From positions 310,001 to 374,000 of the forward strand of contig JAPFFF010000053.1 of the NCBI GenBank assembly GCA_039105265.1: DNA of 64,000 nucleotides, in the 5' to 3' direction. The position numbers and the translations under genes were made by a program. The DNA comes from Tritrichomonas musculus. Taxonomy: Eukaryota > Parabasalia > Tritrichomonadida > Tritrichomonadidae. Below the pieces are notes generated by a model that worked only from the letters and a program-made list of their open reading frames with translations, did no database searches and was not told the origin of the DNA. The number at the start of each line of letters is the position of its first letter. Positions within the stretch are counted from its first letter, which is position 1. Positions 62,918-64,000 of this stretch are shown here, one piece after another.

Positions 62918-64000
62918 TCAAATCAGTTGACCATAAAACTCAATGGAATTAAGCAAAATTGTGTAATCATTAGTACTGAACCAGTCTGGTCCTGTCAGCA
63001 TCAGACGAATGTATTTGAAATCTTTGTTGTTTTGAATAGCAAACGTATTGACGTAGTTGCTGCCATTCAAAGATCCGTTATCCTTCTCTTCATCAATCGG
63101 CGTCCAATTTTGATTGTCGTTCGATCCCTCAATATTCCATGACTTCAGATGATATCCGTTTACACCGTTACTCTTCTCCGATCTTATTGTGTAATGAGTA
63201 GGAATCACTCGATGCTTCTTGAACTCAAAACAAATCCACGAATTCGGCGCACTTTGTGTATGGAAATAGTTATTCAAATCATCAAATTGAAGCAAATTTT
63301 TTACATCACCACAACCTTTGGATGAGAATGTGATGTTAACTTCATCGTCAATATTTGAATGTGTTTGTAAATATCTGAAAATTCCATTGAATTGCTCTTT
63401 GTATGGAATACTTTGTCCTTTTGCTTTTGGCTTGTTTCTTCTGTATCTTTTTCCATTTTTATCATCATTTTCATTTCCATCAACCTTTAAAATGAGTCTC
63501 CTGCTGATTTCTTGCCACATTTCAATGGTGATGTGATCGATGTCAAAAATAGCAATGAATTTCTCAATCGTTTCTGGTTCAACGTTTGAAAACAAAACAT
63601 ATTTGTAAAACTCTGAATATTTAGAATCGTTTGAATAAAGCTGATTAACGAACTCGAGGACTTGGTCTTCGTTATCAACTCTCAATTTTTTGTTATTTAA
63701 TATTTTGTCAAGAGTTTCAAAAGAAAGTTCTGAAAGTTCGCGTGAAAACCGATTTTGAATATCAGAAAAATGCTCACTGACAAAGTCTATTTCTCGTAAA
63801 AGTTCTGAATAATAGAAAAAGTTCGATTTTTCATGTTGTTGTAATAATTCGATAATATTATCAATTGTCAATTCCTTTTGTTGGCCATTTTTCATAGAAA
63901 TTTTGGTTTCAAGTTGTTCAATAATCTCTGAAAAGAATTGTATTTCTGTTTCGTTGATAATATTTTGTTGAAGATTGATTAAATCAAGAAAATGCTGGAA
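62918..64000 (-). CDS. BTB-like protein with C-terminal discoidin (F5/8 type C) domain, 5' end outside window
   Basis: The frame is open from the right edge to a stop at 62918, so the N-terminus is missing; the ATG at 63895 is internal. Residues before about 150 (counted from 63895) are helical and resemble the BACK-like part of trichomonad BTB proteins (LSFETLDKILNNKKLRVDNEDQVLEFV). A basic linker (KRYRRNKPKAKGQ) follows. The last ~140 residues are a discoidin-type jelly roll: SWICFEFKKHRVIPTHYTIRS, SWNIEGSNDNQNWTPIDEE, FKYIRLMLTGPDW, NSIEFYG. Such domains bind sugars or lipids outside cells; in BTB proteins they are intracellular and probably bind proteins. No zinc or catalytic site is seen. 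Confidence 0.85.
   Translation of the reverse strand, partial: FQHFLDLINLQQNIINETEIQFFSEIIEQLETKISMKNGQQKELTIDNIIELLQQHEKSNFFYYSELLREIDFVSEHFSDIQNRFSRELSELSFETLDKILNNKKLRVDNEDQVLEFVNQLYSNDSKYSEFYKYVLFSNVEPETIEKFIAIFDIDHITIEMWQEISRRLILKVDGNENDDKNGKRYRRNKPKAKGQSIPYKEQFNGIFRYLQTHSNIDDEVNITFSSKGCGDVKNLLQFDDLNNYFHTQSAPNSWICFEFKKHRVIPTHYTIRSEKSNGVNGYHLKSWNIEGSNDNQNWTPIDEEKDNGSLNGSNYVNTFAIQNNKDFKYIRLMLTGPDWFSTNDYTILLNSIEFYGQLI

Overview
This strongly AT-rich window reads as nuclear DNA of a parabasalid protist, most likely a trichomonad close to Tritrichomonas or Trichomonas. The case rests on gene content: cytosolic-looking BspA-type leucine-rich-repeat proteins (TpLRR / LRR_5), DUF3447-ankyrin proteins, kinase-Sel1 proteins, BTB-like proteins joined to coiled coils or discoidin domains, intronless genes, and TCAYT/A initiator-like motifs just upstream of several ATGs. 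The genus is inferred, not proven. Standard stop codons (TAA, TAG, TGA) are used.

Layout. (1) 1-17.0 kb: a direct tandem array of a unit of about 6.96 kb. Each unit has a kinase-Sel1 gene (+) convergent with a BspA-LRR gene (-). Copy 1 enters from the left edge, copies 2 and 3 are whole for the kinase gene, and the third LRR copy survives only as a 276-bp piece. The 108-bp Sel1 repeats number 22, 26 and 23. (2) 17.0-21.2 kb: a broken BTB-like/coiled-coil gene whose 3' end was replaced by the LRR piece, then an ankyrin protein gene. (3) 21.6-24.6 kb: a cluster of inverted-repeat elements without genes, made of a 272-bp fold-back element, a ~900-bp element with short terminal inverted repeats, and a 1673-bp element with 384-bp inverted arms. 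(4) 24.8-32.3 kb: decayed genes (alpha/beta hydrolase, ankyrin-LRR fusion), one hypothetical gene, and a DUF3447 gene whose ankyrin units are separated by long stretches of a 25-bp tandem repeat. (5) 33-49.5 kb: a more conserved block with a two-CH-domain actin-binding-type protein, an R2R3 Myb protein, a WDR11-like WD40 protein, a CSN5-like JAMM protein, a DUF3447/LRR locus split by stops, and a SAR1 GTPase. (6) 50-56 kb: a small hypothetical protein, a decayed DUF3447-ankyrin array with a 187-bp period, a GC-richer island and mariner-like ends. (7) 56.2-64 kb: a BTB-like/coiled-coil/PARG fusion, an SDR lacking an in-frame ATG, a long BspA-LRR protein and a discoidin-domain protein running off the right edge.

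Separate housekeeping functions (COPII budding, COP9-type deneddylation, trafficking scaffold, actin binding, transcription) sit as single genes among fast-evolving repeat-protein families. The families show every stage from recent tandem copying (1-17 kb) through fusion and truncation (17 kb) to frameshifted remains (25-26 kb, 51-52 kb). No tRNA, rRNA, CRISPR or autonomous transposase gene was seen.
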